Below, piece after piece: positions 42,526 to 51,928 of a stretch of 64,000 nt of DNA (position 1 is the first letter of the stretch; each line of letters opens with the position of its first letter). Both the position numbers and the translations under genes were made by a program. The notes under the pieces are model-generated. The model saw only the letters and a list, made by a program, of their open reading frames with translations. It was not told where the DNA came from and made no database searches. The DNA is from Agrobacterium pusense (GTDB lineage: Bacteria > Pseudomonadota > Alphaproteobacteria > Rhizobiales > Rhizobiaceae). The DNA is taken from the NCBI RefSeq assembly GCF_900102105.1, contig NZ_FNBB01000009.1, positions 1 through 64,000 of the forward strand. The letters are read 5' to 3'.

Positions 42526-43584
42526 TCAGGGTGAAAGAAGGGTTTTGAGGGTGTCGATGGAAATGGCTTCGACCGTGGAGGTCTTGCCGGTGCCGGCATT
42601 GAAGCCGGTTGTCGTTTCTGCTGCGCAGAGCGAATTGAGGATCGCTTCCTCCGTCGCCTCTATCGTGGCTTCGAAGAGCGGCGAGATCGCGTCGTTGGAA
42701 AGCTCGGGGTAGTCCGTAACGGCCTTGCGGCGCGCAGGCGTGCGGCGCAGGCGCTGATCGGTGGAAAATGCCAGCGCATAATCACCGGAGCCATTACTGA
42801 GTGCCGCACCCGTGCGGGCAAGTCCGCCGAAGCTTCTGGCCGCCAAGCGCTTCAGATTGCGGGAAGAGAGCGGCGCGTCGGTGGCGACAATGATGACGAT
42901 GGAGCCATCCTTGTCCTGGTGATCAGGGCTGACATAGGGTTTGCCGCAGACCAGCAGATGGCCGCCATAGTTGGATTGTACGAGAACGCCGATGGTGTAA
43001 GCATCACCGGCAATGGTGACGATGCGGGAGGCGGTGCCGATGCCGCCCTTCATGCCGAAGGCGACCGTGCCGGTTCCTGCGCCCACCCCGCCCTCTGCGA
43101 TGGGGCCGATGGTCGCATTTTTCAACGCGGACGAGATTTCCTCAACGGTCGGGCGGCCGGCGCGGATGTCGTTCAGGCGGGAATCGTTGGTCTCGCCGAC
43201 GACGGCATTGATCGAGACGACTTTTTCATTCCCCGGCTGCGCCAGCGTATGGCGGTTGATCGCCTCGATGGCACGACCGGTTGCCAGCGTATTGGTGAGA
43301 AGGATCGGTGTCTCCAGTTCGCCGAGTTCCTCGATCTGGGTCGAGCCGGCAAATTTACCGAAGCCGTTATAGACGGCGAAGGCGGCGGGCACCTTGTCCT
43401 GAAACAGGTTGCCGTCATGCGGCAGGATCGCGGTTGCGCCGGTGCGGATCGTCTCACCTTCGGTAACGGTCGAATGGCCAACGGCCACCCCTTCGACATC
43501 GGTGATGGCGTTGAGCCGGCCGGTTTCGAAATGGCCGGGCCGGAAACCGATATCGCGCAGTCTCGGGCGGGTCGTCTGATGCAT
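42526..43584 (-). CDS. P1 family peptidase, DmpA-like (L-aminopeptidase/D-Ala-esterase)
   Basis: 352 residues from the ATG at 43584, where the family N-terminus begins (RPRLRDIGF). DmpA enzymes are Ntn hydrolases that self-cleave before a nucleophilic serine; here the site is Gly265-Ser266 in ALSNGSGDYALAFST. SINAVVGETNDS and VGAGTGTVAFGMKGGIG are family blocks. The known Ochrobactrum enzyme releases N-terminal L-residues from peptides and D-residues from amides and esters. It fits with the D-aminopeptidase and D-amino-acid transaminase nearby. The transaminase gene follows after 20 bp. Confidence 0.88.
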   Translation of the reverse strand: MHQTTRPRLRDIGFRPGHFETGRLNAITDVEGVAVGHSTVTEGETIRTGATAILPHDGNLFQDKVPAAFAVYNGFGKFAGSTQIEELGELETPILLTNTLATGRAIEAINRHTLAQPGNEKVVSINAVVGETNDSRLNDIRAGRPTVEEISSALKNATIGPIAEGGVGAGTGTVAFGMKGGIGTASRIVTIAGDAYTIGVLVQSNYGGHLLVCGKPYVSPDHQDKDGSIVIIVATDAPLSSRNLKRLAARSFGGLARTGAALSNGSGDYALAFSTDQRLRRTPARRKAVTDYPELSNDAISPLFEATIEATEEAILNSLCAAETTTGFNAGTGKTSTVEAISIDTLKTLLSP

Positions 43585-43727
43585 CGGGCGATCACTTTTG
43601 CGGAATGCGGGCTGAGGTCGAGGCGAGCGCATCTTGCGAAAAGCTTTGCTCTGACTTGACGTTAGCCTAGTTCGCCGGGAAACGGCATCGCAAAAATGGA
43701 ATAGTTTTATGCGGGCAATGGATGCCC

Positions 43728-44687
43728 TCAGGAGGCGCGCAGCGCGGGTTCGCCATCACGCTCCTGCCATTGCCGTATCGCGTCTTCCGTCTCTTCGCGC
43801 GTCGGTGCGCCGGCCCGGCCGCCGAAGACCGTGCATTTGAGCGCGGCAGCAACGGAGGAGAGGCGGATGGCGGCGCGGCTTTCCATGCGCTCAGCCATTG
43901 CGAGCGCAAACGTGCCGTGGAAAATATCGCCCGCCGCCAGCGTGTCGACTGCTTCGACCTGCATCGTTGACTGGAAATGCACCGTGGGATCACCCGCTTC
44001 CGTCCACCAGCAGCCTTGCGGACCGGCGGTGACGGCGATGAAGGTCTCAGGATATCGCGCATGCAGCACCGGCAGCATGTCTTTCACCGTTTCAAGCCCC
44101 GTCAGCCGGGCAGCAGCGGGTTCGGAAAAGACGATATGGCTCGCGGCTGGTGCAAGCTTCTCAAGGATTTCGACGGGTGCAACGTCTCCATCGAGAATGG
44201 CGGGTTTGCCAAGCGTGCGCGCCACCGTGAGCACATCAAGCGCCAGTTCCGGCCAGCGCACATCCACCAGAACGGCGTCGAAAGGCGCGATGTCTTGCGG
44301 CGTGCACGACCGCTTCTTCTCGTGCAGCCGGTGATCGTAGAACGGCACGATCAGCCGCTCTCCCCTGTTATCGATGATGATCGTTGACAGGGCCGAGCGT
44401 GCGCCGGTCGCGACCGTCATACCGCTCGTGTTGATGCCGCTTTCGCTAAGATCGCGCAGGATACGGCTTCCGGTCTCATCGTCGCCCACCGCTCCCCACA
44501 GGCTGGCGCGGCCGCCCATGCGATGCACGGCATAGGCAGCGCTGGACGCCATGCCTTCGGCGATCTGCAGCATTTCATAGGGCAGGACCTTGCCTTCGCC
44601 CTTTGGCATGTCGTGAACGCGAAACAGGGTGTCGAGCACGGCTGCCCCCACGCAGAGGACATGCTTGCCGCCCTGATTGTCTGCCAT
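43728..44687 (-). CDS. PfkB-family sugar kinase, YihV-like
   Basis: 319 residues from the ATG at 44687 (GGAG 8 bases upstream). The fold is that of ribokinase: VLCVGAAVLDTLF, GAVGDDETG, and the catalytic Asp254 in DTLAAGDIFHGTFA. Compared from memory with E. coli YihV (6-deoxy-6-sulfofructose kinase), it shares VDVRWPE, ILDGDVAP, HIVFSEPAAARLTG and VAALKCTVFGGRAG. Lys33 and Arg144 fall where YihV has sulfonate-contacting residues, but the Asn is replaced near VPFYD. So it may phosphorylate a related acidic or ketose sugar. It is the last gene of the carbohydrate operon. Confidence 0.78.
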   Translation of the reverse strand: MADNQGGKHVLCVGAAVLDTLFRVHDMPKGEGKVLPYEMLQIAEGMASSAAYAVHRMGGRASLWGAVGDDETGSRILRDLSESGINTSGMTVATGARSALSTIIIDNRGERLIVPFYDHRLHEKKRSCTPQDIAPFDAVLVDVRWPELALDVLTVARTLGKPAILDGDVAPVEILEKLAPAASHIVFSEPAAARLTGLETVKDMLPVLHARYPETFIAVTAGPQGCWWTEAGDPTVHFQSTMQVEAVDTLAAGDIFHGTFALAMAERMESRAAIRLSSVAAALKCTVFGGRAGAPTREETEDAIRQWQERDGEPALRAS

Positions 44688-44707
44688 GCTGCTCACTCCT
44701 GCCGTAT

Positions 44708-45766
<1,059 letters not shown>

Positions 45767-45798
45767 GTGCAGGTTCCCGTATTTATTTGTTTGATGGT

Positions 45799-46635
45799 TC
45801 AGCCGCCCTTGACGGCGCCGGCGGTCAGGCCCGCCACGATCTGTTTCTGTGCGAACATGGTGAGCAGCAGCACTGGCAGCGTCACAATCAACGCGGCTGC
45901 AGCCAGCGGACCCCAGCTCACCTGTTCGAAGGACAGCATGTTGTAGACCGCGACCGGCAGGGTGCGGGTTTCACGGCTGGCCAGCACGATGCCGAAGACG
46001 AAGTTGTTCCACGAGAAGATGACCGCCAGAATGAAGGAGACGACGATGCCGGGCTTGGCGATCGGCAGCGCCACGAGGCGAAACACCTGCCAGGAGGATG
46101 CGCCATCGATGCTTGCGGCCTCTTCCAGCTCTTTCGGTGTCGTCTCGAAATAACCGATCATGATCCAGACGACGATCGGCACCGTTACGACAAGATGGAT
46201 GATGATCTGCGGCCAGAGCGTGCCGAGCAGGTTCAGCCATTGGAACAGCAGGAAGAGCGGAATGAGGAAGGAGAGACCGGGCGTCATGCGGGCGATCATG
46301 ATCACGACCGCCGACTTTTCCGCCTTCAGCCTCGCGATGCCGTAACCGGCGGGCACACCGATGACGAGCGCCAGAATGGTGGCCGCCCCTGTCACGAGAA
46401 CCGAATTCCAGAAATAGAGGAAGAAATTATTCTCCTCGAACACCTTCACATAATTCGACCAGGCAAACCGTTCGGGGATCAGGATCGGCGGGTAGGCGCC
46501 GTTGTCGATTTCATATTTCAGCGATAGCGAGATCATCCAGATGAAGAACAGGATAACAGGCGAAATCATCACCAGCGCCACGAAGAACAGGCCGAGCCGG
46601 TCGAGATTTCTGCGTTTCAGGATTTTTGCGGACAT
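45799..46635 (-). CDS. Carbohydrate ABC transporter permease, MalG/UgpE-like
   Basis: 278 residues from the ATG at 46635, which shares one base with the stop of the partner permease (TGATG). Six helices are visible, and the EAA-type loop ELEEAASIDGASSWQVFRLV identifies the MalG class. It forms the membrane channel with the product of the next gene upstream. Confidence 0.92.
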   Translation of the reverse strand: MSAKILKRRNLDRLGLFFVALVMISPVILFFIWMISLSLKYEIDNGAYPPILIPERFAWSNYVKVFEENNFFLYFWNSVLVTGAATILALVIGVPAGYGIARLKAEKSAVVIMIARMTPGLSFLIPLFLLFQWLNLLGTLWPQIIIHLVVTVPIVVWIMIGYFETTPKELEEAASIDGASSWQVFRLVALPIAKPGIVVSFILAVIFSWNNFVFGIVLASRETRTLPVAVYNMLSFEQVSWGPLAAAALIVTLPVLLLTMFAQKQIVAGLTAGAVKGG

Positions 46636-47573
46636 CAGCGTTCCTCCATCTCGTTCCATTGCGAGCGCTGGCGCACCATCAGAAGCACGAAGGAAAGCGC
46701 CACGATGATGATGAAGAAGACGACGGCCATGGCCGAGCCGTAACCGATGTCGTAATAAGCAAACGCCGTATTGTAGAGATAGATGTTGATGGTTTCGGAG
46801 GCCGTGCCCGGCCCGCCCTGGGTCATCGCATAGATGATGTCGAAGCTCTTGACGGCATCGATGGAGCGGATGATGACGGCGATCATCAGGAACGGCGCGA
46901 TCATCGGCATGGTGAGATAACGGAACTTCTGCCAGGCATTGGCGCCGTCGATTTCCGCACTTTCATAGGGTTCGCGCGGAACAGCCGCCAACCCACCGAG
47001 CACGATCAGCATGACGAGCGGCGTCCATTGCCAGGTTTCTACCAGTACCAGCGACGGAATGACGGTCGACTGATTGTAGATCCATTCCAGCGGGCCGATG
47101 TGGATGAAGGACAGGAGATAGTTCAGGACGCCGAGCTGCGGATGGAACATCATGGTCCAGACGAGCGCGATGGCGACCGGGGTCGCCATCATCGGCATCA
47201 CGAAAACGCCGCGCAGAAAACCGCGCAGCGGAAACTGCGCATCGAAAACCAGCGCCGCCAATGTTCCGAGGAAGAGCGGAGCGACAACTGACAGCACGGT
47301 ATAAACGAGCGTGTGCCAGAGCGATTCCCAGAACCTGGCGTCGCTTGCGAGCCTTACGTAGTTCTCGAAACCGATAAAGCTCTGCTCCTGCCCGAGCGTC
47401 CAGCGATGCGCGCTCATCCAGAGGGTGAAGACCCATGGAAAAACGATGACAGCCGAAATGACGACAAGTGCCGGTATGACGAAGGGCCAGTAGTTGGGAG
47501 CAAGCCTTGCCGGCCTGCTCCCTTCTTTGCGACTGACGCCTGTCTTGGTGTTTTCGATGCTCACGGAGGCCAT
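46635..47573 (-). CDS. Carbohydrate ABC transporter permease, MalF/UgpA-like
   Basis: 312 residues with six helices and the EAA loop YESAEIDGANAWQKFRYL. A cytoplasmic N-terminus of about 28 residues precedes the first helix (PFVIPALVVISAVIVFPWVF). The start shares one base with the stop of the binding-protein gene (TAATG), and its own stop shares one base with the next permease start, so all three are translationally coupled. Confidence 0.92.
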   Translation of the reverse strand: MASVSIENTKTGVSRKEGSRPARLAPNYWPFVIPALVVISAVIVFPWVFTLWMSAHRWTLGQEQSFIGFENYVRLASDARFWESLWHTLVYTVLSVVAPLFLGTLAALVFDAQFPLRGFLRGVFVMPMMATPVAIALVWTMMFHPQLGVLNYLLSFIHIGPLEWIYNQSTVIPSLVLVETWQWTPLVMLIVLGGLAAVPREPYESAEIDGANAWQKFRYLTMPMIAPFLMIAVIIRSIDAVKSFDIIYAMTQGGPGTASETINIYLYNTAFAYYDIGYGSAMAVVFFIIIVALSFVLLMVRQRSQWNEMEER

Positions 47574-48901
47574 TATCCCTCGCTACGCGCCAGAACGGGT
47601 GTGAACTGTTCCGTTGCCTTCTTGAGTTCCGCCGCCGGGTCGGCGCCGCCGATCATGTTGGTGAGGCCGACGCCGTAGATGTCGCGGAACTCCGTCACCG
47701 GAATGATAACGGGAAGGGCAAGCTGCGAGACCTTGCCGGAACCGACAACGGCATCCAGCCAGGCGGCCGGCATCTTGACGCCCTCGCGGACCTTCTGGTC
47801 TTCGAGGATGGACTGGCGGAACGGGACACCTGCACCTGCCTGCAACAGGCGAGCGCCCATTTCATGCGAAATCGCCCACTGGCAGAAGAGGTAAGCGGCT
47901 TCCTTCTTGCTGCTGGCTTCGACAACACCGAGGCCATCACCGAATGTGCCAGCGGCCTGCGCTGCCGGGCCCTTCGGCATGACGCCATAACCGACCTTGC
48001 CAACGACGCGGGATTTTTCCGGGTTCTCGATCGGCGGCGCAAAACCGACGCCATCGAACCACATGCCGATCTTGCCCTGCAGGAAGGCAGACTGCGCTTC
48101 CGCCCAGTTGAAGCCGGAGACGCCTGGAGGCGCGGCTTTGGTCATCAGGCGCTGATAGAGCTTGGCCGCTTCAACCGCCTCCTTGGACTCGGTGTTGACC
48201 TTGCCGTCGACAATCGGCTTTGCGCCGTAGCCAAGCATCAGCGAGGTCCAGACCGGCGTATTGGCGTTCTTGAGGCCACGCGCCACGAAACCATAGGTAT
48301 TGGTTGCGGGATCGGTGATTTTTTCCGCGGCCGTTACCAGCTCCTCGAAAGTTTCGGGGTATTTCAGGCCCTTGGCTTCGAAGAGCTCCTTGTTCCAGTA
48401 GACGATCCAGTAATCCACCGAGAAGGGCAGCGAGCGCAGCACGCCGTCGCTATCCTTGGCAAACAGCATGCCGGCCTCGGCAAAGTCCTTTTCGGTAAGC
48501 GACGGATCGGTGAGTGACGGGTCTTTCAGGAAGCCGCTGATATCAGCCAGCCACTTGCCCTTTTCGAACTGGCGCTTCTGCACATGGTAGCTCAGATGCA
48601 CCACGTCGAAGCTCGGCTTGCCGGAGGAGAGTTCGATAACCACCTTCTGGCGCTGCTGCTGTTCCGGTGTCGCTTCGGCATTGACCTTGATGCCGGTCAG
48701 CTCTTCGAACTCGCCGAGATATTTGATCAGCGTTTCGCTGCGCGGGCTTTTGACGAGATTGACTTCAAGGGTAGTGCCCGCGTGTTTCTTCCAGTTCACC
48801 GCCGCCGATGCCGGGCGAATGCCGAGCACCGCGCTGCCGCCAAGCGCCGCCGTGCCTGCCAGAAAGGCGCGGCGCGTGGGGTTGAGCAATGAATGCGTCA
48901 T
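47573..48901 (-). CDS. Carbohydrate ABC transporter substrate-binding protein
   Basis: 442 residues with a twin-arginine leader (NPTRRAFLAGTAALGGSAVL, cleavage near residue 34) and a family 1 extracellular solute-binding fold (DVVHLSYHVQKRQFEKGKWL, GKIGMWFDGVGFAPP). GGAGGAG precedes the start. The ligand cannot be deduced; UgpB-like proteins bind sugars, polyols and glycerophosphodiesters. The kinase and aldolase in the operon point to an acidic sugar. Confidence 0.9.
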   Translation of the reverse strand: MTHSLLNPTRRAFLAGTAALGGSAVLGIRPASAAVNWKKHAGTTLEVNLVKSPRSETLIKYLGEFEELTGIKVNAEATPEQQQRQKVVIELSSGKPSFDVVHLSYHVQKRQFEKGKWLADISGFLKDPSLTDPSLTEKDFAEAGMLFAKDSDGVLRSLPFSVDYWIVYWNKELFEAKGLKYPETFEELVTAAEKITDPATNTYGFVARGLKNANTPVWTSLMLGYGAKPIVDGKVNTESKEAVEAAKLYQRLMTKAAPPGVSGFNWAEAQSAFLQGKIGMWFDGVGFAPPIENPEKSRVVGKVGYGVMPKGPAAQAAGTFGDGLGVVEASSKKEAAYLFCQWAISHEMGARLLQAGAGVPFRQSILEDQKVREGVKMPAAWLDAVVGSGKVSQLALPVIIPVTEFRDIYGVGLTNMIGGADPAAELKKATEQFTPVLARSEG

Positions 48902-49001
48902 GTCTGTTCTCCTCCAGTTAGCCGGAAATTCTCCTCACCCCGGCTTGTTGCTTATTCCCTGCAAGGCCGGCGCAGACCCTCTTTGTCCCGCCGGATTTGC
49001 C

Positions 49002-49658
49002 TTAAACCGCCAGCGCCCTGTCCCTTGCGTTGCGGATATGGGCGGTCAGCCGTTCCACGGCGTCTTCCACGGATCGCCTCTCGATGGCTTCGAGAATGGC
49101 GAGATGTTCCTTCATGACCGACTTCACATGGCCGGCGATGCGAAAGCGCTCCTGATTGATGAGGCGCATCTTGATGGAATTGACCCGGTAGGCATTCGAG
49201 ATGATCGAATTGCCGAGCGCATCGATGAAGGCATCGTGCATGCCCCAGTCCACCTGCTGCGCGTGCTGCTCAAGTTCCGGCGATTCCCCGCCATTTTCGG
49301 CCGCTTCGGCGATATCGCGATGCTGTTTCAACAGTTTCGCAATAGCTGCGTCTGAGGCAGAACGGGTAAACAGCGCCACGGCCTCCTTTTCGAGGAAGAT
49401 ACGGAACTGGAATGCTTCGCGGATGAGATTGATGTCGATATGGGCGACCTGTAATCCCCGCTGCGGCACGGTCTTGATCAGCCCTTCCGCCTCCAGCCGC
49501 GAAATTGCCTCCCGGATTGCGCCGAGCGGCAGACCCGTCAGTTCCACAAGGCGGCGCTGCGAGATGAATTGCCCCGGGCGAACATCACGCGAGAGAAGGT
49601 GATGCGTAAAGCTCTCATACGCCCGTTCCCGCAATGTCTGTTCGCCGGTATCGTCCAT
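49002..49658 (-). CDS. GntR family transcriptional regulator, FCD domain
   Basis: 218 residues from the ATG at 49658 (AAAGG upstream); a TTG two codons earlier is the alternative. The winged helix-turn-helix covers about 8-75 (ISQRRLVELTGLPLGAIREA), and the C-terminal FCD domain (about 85-215) is all-helical with the His/Asp metal ligands typical of FadR-type regulators. It sits between the aldolase and binding-protein genes and likely represses the operon, with a substrate-related acid as inducer (inference). Confidence 0.88.
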   Translation of the reverse strand: MDDTGEQTLRERAYESFTHHLLSRDVRPGQFISQRRLVELTGLPLGAIREAISRLEAEGLIKTVPQRGLQVAHIDINLIREAFQFRIFLEKEAVALFTRSASDAAIAKLLKQHRDIAEAAENGGESPELEQHAQQVDWGMHDAFIDALGNSIISNAYRVNSIKMRLINQERFRIAGHVKSVMKEHLAILEAIERRSVEDAVERLTAHIRNARDRALAV

Positions 49659-49678
49659 GCTCAACCTTTCAGCTCCGT

Positions 49679-50563
49679 TCAGGCGGCCTGCCTGCGAAAC
49701 AGCGCGTCGAAAGCGCCTTCGATCTGCCGCCGATCCTCAGGTGAAATCGCCACCAGCGGTGCACGCACATCCGACCAGATATTTTCCCCTGTCGTGTGTG
49801 ATACCAGCACCTTGACGGCTGGTGTAACCGGGAATTTCAGAAGTTCCACAACAAGATCCTCGACGCGCTTGTCATCCTTGCCGTCGACGGCCATGGCGCG
49901 CACTTCCTGTGTCAGGAAATTGGCTACGCCCGATATCGCACCCTGACCGCCGAGGCGAACACCCTTGGCCAAGTCGCGCTCATCGCCGATCAGGATTGCG
50001 AGATCGCCGTGCTCTTTCAGCAGGCGCTCGGTGTGGCTCCAGTTGCCGGAGGAATCCTTCACGCCCGTGACGACGCCGGGAAATGCCTTTTTCAACCTTC
50101 CGACCAGTTCCACGGACAAGGTGACCATGGTTACGGAAGGAATATTGTAGACGAGAATGTCGCGTGCACCCTTGCCGATTTTTTCGAACACCGCCGAGAA
50201 CCAGGCAAACAGGCCGTCATCGCTGACATTCTTGAAATAGGAGGGTGGCGCGAGCAGAATATTGCGGGCGCCGGCTTTCAGCGCTTCAGCCGACTGGTCG
50301 GCCGCGTCCTCGATGGAATCCACCAGAACGCCGGTGACCAGACGGACAGGCGCAACACCCGCCTCGATGAAGCGGGAGAGAATGACCTGCCGCTCGCGGC
50401 TGCCGACCGAGCATCCTTCGCCTGTCGTACCGAAAAGCGTCACGCTGTCGCAGCCATTGGACAGGCAGCGGCGGGCATGGGCGATCATGGCATCGATATC
50501 GACCGTTCCGTCCGTTTTGAAAGGGGTTGTCAGGGCTGCCGAAAGGCCGAATTTCTGGGTCAA
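49679..50563 (-). CDS. DapA-family (dihydrodipicolinate synthase/KDG aldolase-like) aldolase
   Basis: 294 residues, a TIM-barrel class I aldolase or lyase. GTTGEG (about 45-50) binds the carboxylate of the keto acid, DILVYNIPS has the catalytic Tyr and GVKDSSGNW the Schiff-base Lys. The start is a TTG at 50563, supported by a strong GGAGGAG 8 bases upstream and no ATG nearby. As first gene of a sugar-uptake operon it is more likely a 2-keto-3-deoxy-sugar-acid or sialic-acid-type lyase than a lysine-biosynthesis enzyme (inference). It is 20 bp from the GntR gene. Confidence 0.82.
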   Translation of the reverse strand: MTQKFGLSAALTTPFKTDGTVDIDAMIAHARRCLSNGCDSVTLFGTTGEGCSVGSRERQVILSRFIEAGVAPVRLVTGVLVDSIEDAADQSAEALKAGARNILLAPPSYFKNVSDDGLFAWFSAVFEKIGKGARDILVYNIPSVTMVTLSVELVGRLKKAFPGVVTGVKDSSGNWSHTERLLKEHGDLAILIGDERDLAKGVRLGGQGAISGVANFLTQEVRAMAVDGKDDKRVEDLVVELLKFPVTPAVKVLVSHTTGENIWSDVRAPLVAISPEDRRQIEGAFDALFRRQAA

Positions 50564-50857
50564 TTAAGATGCTCCTCCAAGGTGACTATGAATTGATGGC
50601 ATGCTGACATGTTAGTTGTAAAGAGCTAATTGCAATATGATTGTCCGGAAGTGCGATTTGAGGTTTCTCTTCGTTTCAGGCCGCGCCGTCAGGTGTTGAG
50701 ATGAAAGGTCAAGCAAGTTTAGAGTAGGCTGCCCTGCCAGGGAGATGGCGGCCCCATGCTCTTTCCAAGGCGTGTCGATAGTGCGAAAATAAATTTGACT
50801 GTTGGAGTAAAGATTTTTATCAGGCAGTCTGAATATAGGGATAAAGGGATCATCATC
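50564..50857. promoter_or_regulatory. Divergent promoter region, aldolase operon / heme oxygenase
   Basis: 294 bp between head-to-head genes. Near the aldolase a TTAG-N10-CTAA inverted motif occurs at about 50614-50631. Before the heme oxygenase there is TTGACT followed after 17 bases by TATCAG, a modest promoter candidate. No convincing iron-regulator box was found. Confidence 0.35.
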
Positions 50858-51469
50858 ATGACCATCGCCGAGCCGGCAGCGCCTGTAGCAGAGATCGAGC
50901 AGAGCCGCGTCAAGCGCCTGAAAGCTGCAACCCGCCGTGCGCATGGCGATCTGGATGCCTTCATCATGGCGGCGAAGCCGTTCGAGAGCCGGGAGAACTT
51001 CGGCAAATTCGTGGAAACGCAATATCTCTTCCACCGCGATCTCGATGCCTTTTTCTCCAATCACACGCTTGATGGTCTGCTCCCCGACCTCAAGGGCCGT
51101 CGTCGTCTTCCCATGATCGAGCAGGACCTTGCCGATCTCGGTCTTGCCATTCCGGAAACGTCCGAACCGCGCTTTACCGCCGAAACGCCCTTCGATCTGC
51201 CGGAGGCCATGGGCTGGCTTTACGTGGTCGAGGGCTCCAATCTTGGCGCTGCCTTCCTGCTGAAGGATGCAGCCAAGCTCGGTCTGGATGAAGAATTCGG
51301 CGCGCGCCATCTGGCCGGCGCACCGGAAGGACGCGGCCTGCACTGGCGCACGTTTACTGCGGCCCTCGATGAAATTTCGCTGACGGTGGAAGAAGAAGAG
51401 CGTGTTGTTGCCGGCGCCGAAGAGGCGTTTCGGGCGGTCCATGCCTATGCGCAGCAGCGGATGGGCTGA
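50858..51469 (+). CDS. Biliverdin-producing heme oxygenase
   Basis: 203 residues from the ATG at 50858 (AAAGGGA upstream). The all-helical heme-oxygenase fold is recognisable; the proximal histidine lies in ATRRAHGDLDAF, and LYVVEGSNLGAAFLLKDA is the distal-helix glycine-rich region. It opens heme to biliverdin, CO and iron. In agrobacteria such enzymes supply bacteriophytochrome chromophore or recover iron. No phytochrome or heme-uptake gene is adjacent, so which role applies is open. It stands alone, divergent from the aldolase operon. Confidence 0.85.
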   Translation: MTIAEPAAPVAEIEQSRVKRLKAATRRAHGDLDAFIMAAKPFESRENFGKFVETQYLFHRDLDAFFSNHTLDGLLPDLKGRRRLPMIEQDLADLGLAIPETSEPRFTAETPFDLPEAMGWLYVVEGSNLGAAFLLKDAAKLGLDEEFGARHLAGAPEGRGLHWRTFTAALDEISLTVEEEERVVAGAEEAFRAVHAYAQQRMG

Positions 51470-51560
51470 GGGTTTCGCATAACTGCGCGGTTGTTGTCCT
51501 CATCGCGCAGAACGCCCCCTCGCGCGTGCGCATTTGATTGAGTCTTAACTCCCTACCGCC

Positions 51561-51671
51561 GTCACCCCGGACTTGATCCGGGGTCTGGTGCGATCAAGTC
51601 CTTGATCGCGAAAGATTCCATTCACGGCGCAGACGCGCCGTGAATGGATGCCGGATCGGGTCCGGCATGAC
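51561..51671. repeat. RIME-like intergenic repeat, copy 1
   Basis: A 111-bp element beginning GTCACCCCGGACTTGATCCG and ending in CCGGCATGAC. It contains two perfect internal hairpins: GCGATCAAG-TC-CTTGATCGC (51590-51609) and TTCACGGCGC-AGAC-GCGCCGTGAA (51621-51644). The same element recurs in the same orientation at 56200-56310. It resembles RIME mosaic elements of Rhizobiaceae. Confidence 0.85.
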
Positions 51672-51771
51672 GGAGGAGGGCCTTCGGATTTCTTAAATCG
51701 GTCTGCGACTGGGTAAGGGCCACTCGCCTTTGATGTGCCGCTCTCAATATTTGCCGAATAAACAGGCAAAT

Positions 51772-51793
51772 ATTTTTACCAAATGATAAAAAT
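51772..51793. promoter_or_regulatory. rut operator candidate 1
   Basis: ATTTTTA-N8-TAAAAAT, perfect 7-bp arms. It shares TTTT--CCA--TGATAAAA with the second palindrome 56 bases downstream. Confidence 0.5.
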
Positions 51794-51827
51794 TTTGTCT
51801 TTTGATCAACGCTCTACGCAGCCCAAA

Positions 51828-51848
51828 ATTTTATCCATTTGATAAAAT
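51828..51848. promoter_or_regulatory. rut operator candidate 2
   Basis: ATTTTATC-CATTT-GATAAAAT, perfect 8-bp arms with a 5-base spacer, 15 bases upstream of the sigma-54-like promoter. It is unlike the TTGACCANNTGGTCAA box of E. coli RutR, so another regulator is implied. Confidence 0.5.
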
Positions 51849-51862
51849 TATTGTATTTGGTC

Positions 51863-51878
51863 TGGCACAGAACCTGCT
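51863..51878 (+). promoter_or_regulatory. Sigma-54-type promoter of rutABCDEF
   Basis: TGGCAC-AGAAC-CTGCT: the GG of the -24 element and the GC of the -12 element are exactly 10 bases apart, as sigma-54 requires. Predicted start of transcription is about 51889, 40 bases before the rutA ATG. NtrC-dependent control of pyrimidine nitrogen use is established in E. coli and would fit. Confidence 0.6.
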
Positions 51879-51928
51879 ACTCTTTTCTCAAGTCAGGAGA
51901 CACCTGACGCAAAAAAGGGAACAGCAAA

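Larger units (their letters stand above)
51470..51928. promoter_or_regulatory. 459-bp region upstream of rutA
   Basis: No gene. From left to right it holds a weak hairpin after the heme-oxygenase gene (CTGCGCG / CGCGCAG, 51483-51510), the 111-bp repeat, then an A+T-rich stretch with two palindromes and a sigma-54-like promoter before rutA (separate entries). Confidence 0.6.

Noticed and set aside
51561-51671. CRISPR or insertion-sequence end
   Set aside because: Only two copies exist, 4.6 kb apart, with no spacers, no transposase and no target duplication; the hairpins fit a small intergenic repeat.
51772-51848. RutR box before rutA
   Set aside because: The palindromes have no TTGACC/GGTCAA half-sites, so RutR binding is not supported.
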